Positions 5,596 to 6,189 of a stretch of 6,189 bases of DNA are shown piece by piece (within the stretch, counting starts at the first letter, position 1; each line of letters starts with the position of its first letter). The notes below the pieces were generated by a model, which was not told the DNA's origin, searched no databases, and worked only from the letters and a program-made list of their open reading frames with translations. The position numbers were made by a program, and so were the translations under genes. The DNA comes from Alphaproteobacteria bacterium (lineage in GTDB: Bacteria; Pseudomonadota; Alphaproteobacteria; Sphingomonadales; Sphingomonadaceae), in the NCBI GenBank assembly GCA_018830415.1, contig JAHJSJ010000058.1, positions 1 to 6,189 of the forward strand. The letters are read 5' to 3'.

Positions 5596-6189
5596 TCACC
5601 TGATTGGCGCACTCAGCATATCAGCCGAAATCGGAGCCTCTTCCACCGGAGCGGGCGGCGGTGGCGGCGGGATGTTATCGCTGGCGATTGAAGCTTGCAA
5701 AATCCGCGTCGGATCAGCCGGTGGCTCGCCCCGATTGATCGCGTCAACCGCATCGATGTTCTCAATCACCCGGCCGAAATTGGTGTAACGCTTATCAAGG
5801 CTGAAGCGCGGATAGAATACGATGAAAAACTGGCTATTGGCGCTGTCTTCATCAGCCGCACGGGCCATCGCCAATGATCCGCGCACATGCGGCATCGGGT
5901 TGAATTCGGCCTTAAGGTCAGGAAGCTCGCTGCCGCCCTGCCCCGTGCCCGTAGGATCGCCGCCCTGCGCCATGAAGCCATCGATCACGCGGTGGAAGAC
6001 GACTCCATCATAAAATCCGCGCCGCGTTAGCGTTTTGATCCGTTCGACATGGGCAGGTGCCCAATCGGACATCAGGCGGATTTTGACACGCTCACCATTC
6101 GACAGGTCGAGCACCCAGATGTTTTCCGGATCAACCGATGCGTCATAGTTGATCGGTTGATAGACGCGCGGAGCGGCAACAACTTCCTC
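5596..6189 (-). CDS. Cyclophilin-type peptidyl-prolyl cis-trans isomerase (partial, N-terminus beyond right edge)
   Basis: The enzyme catalyses cis-trans isomerisation of X-Pro bonds. The visible 197 residues start inside the gene at the right edge (EEVVAAPRVYQPINYD) and run to TGA at 5596; a GTG at 6114 is internal, since the frame continues through it and conserved sequence (ENIWVLDLSNG) crosses it. In fragment numbering, FHRVIDGFMAQGGDP carries the cyclophilin catalytic R67 (CypA R55), F72, M73 and Q75; SQFFI gives Q120 and F122; LDKRYTNFGRV completes the core. The position of CypA W121 is S130 and that of H126 is Y135, so cyclosporin binding is unlikely, as in many bacterial members. After the domain comes a tail with six prolines in a row and a low-complexity end. 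The missing N-terminus probably holds a signal peptide, but this cannot be seen, so periplasmic location is only a guess. queA lies 100 bases downstream. Confidence 0.93.
   Translation of the reverse strand, partial: EEVVAAPRVYQPINYDASVDPENIWVLDLSNGERVKIRLMSDWAPAHVERIKTLTRRGFYDGVVFHRVIDGFMAQGGDPTGTGQGGSELPDLKAEFNPMPHVRGSLAMARAADEDSANSQFFIVFYPRFSLDKRYTNFGRVIENIDAVDAINRGEPPADPTRILQASIASDNIPPPPPPAPVEEAPISADMLSAPIR

Noticed and set aside
6112..6114. GTG as the start of the cyclophilin gene
   Set aside because: The frame stays open for 25 codons to the window edge, and conserved-looking sequence continues upstream of this GTG, so it is an internal valine.

Overview
This window looks like an ordinary chromosomal stretch of an alphaproteobacterium, most likely a sphingomonad or Erythrobacteraceae-type organism. 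That placement is an inference from the GC-rich coding sequence, weak Shine-Dalgarno sites, the ppiase-queA-tgt gene order, a Tgt whose residues align with the Zymomonas mobilis enzyme at a constant offset of 8, and the style of the secreted S9 peptidase and the small beta-barrel protein. I see no mobile element, CRISPR array, tRNA, rRNA or phage sequence.

All six well-supported genes lie on the minus strand. Reading in their direction of transcription, from high to low coordinates, they are: a cyclophilin-type peptidyl-prolyl isomerase cut by the right edge (6189-5596); queA (5495-4422); a small secreted outer-membrane beta-barrel protein (4318-3791); tgt (3676-2540); a secreted S9 family serine peptidase (2489-465); and a PchB-like AroQ-class chorismate mutase (411-100, possibly starting at 468). 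At the left edge a short plus-strand reading frame, ending at 71, may be the tail of a gene converging on the chorismate mutase gene.

Functionally, Tgt and QueA catalyse two steps of queuosine synthesis in tRNA: exchange of preQ1 into the wobble position of GUN anticodons, then addition of the epoxycyclopentanediol ring. They are separated by the beta-barrel gene, which has its own strong ribosome binding site and a 9-bp hairpin after its stop, so it is probably a separate transcription unit between the two queuosine genes. The peptidase follows tgt by 50 bases and the chorismate mutase abuts or overlaps the peptidase, so tgt, peptidase and mutase could share a transcript, although their functions are unrelated.

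Intergenic gaps are short (about 28 to 115 bases) and hold candidate terminator hairpins; no stretch over 300 bases lacks a gene. I found no convincing undescribed system. The most worthwhile details are the Gln-to-Glu change in the mutase active site, the beta-barrel gene between queA and tgt, and the substituted Trp121 position and Pro-rich tail of the cyclophilin.
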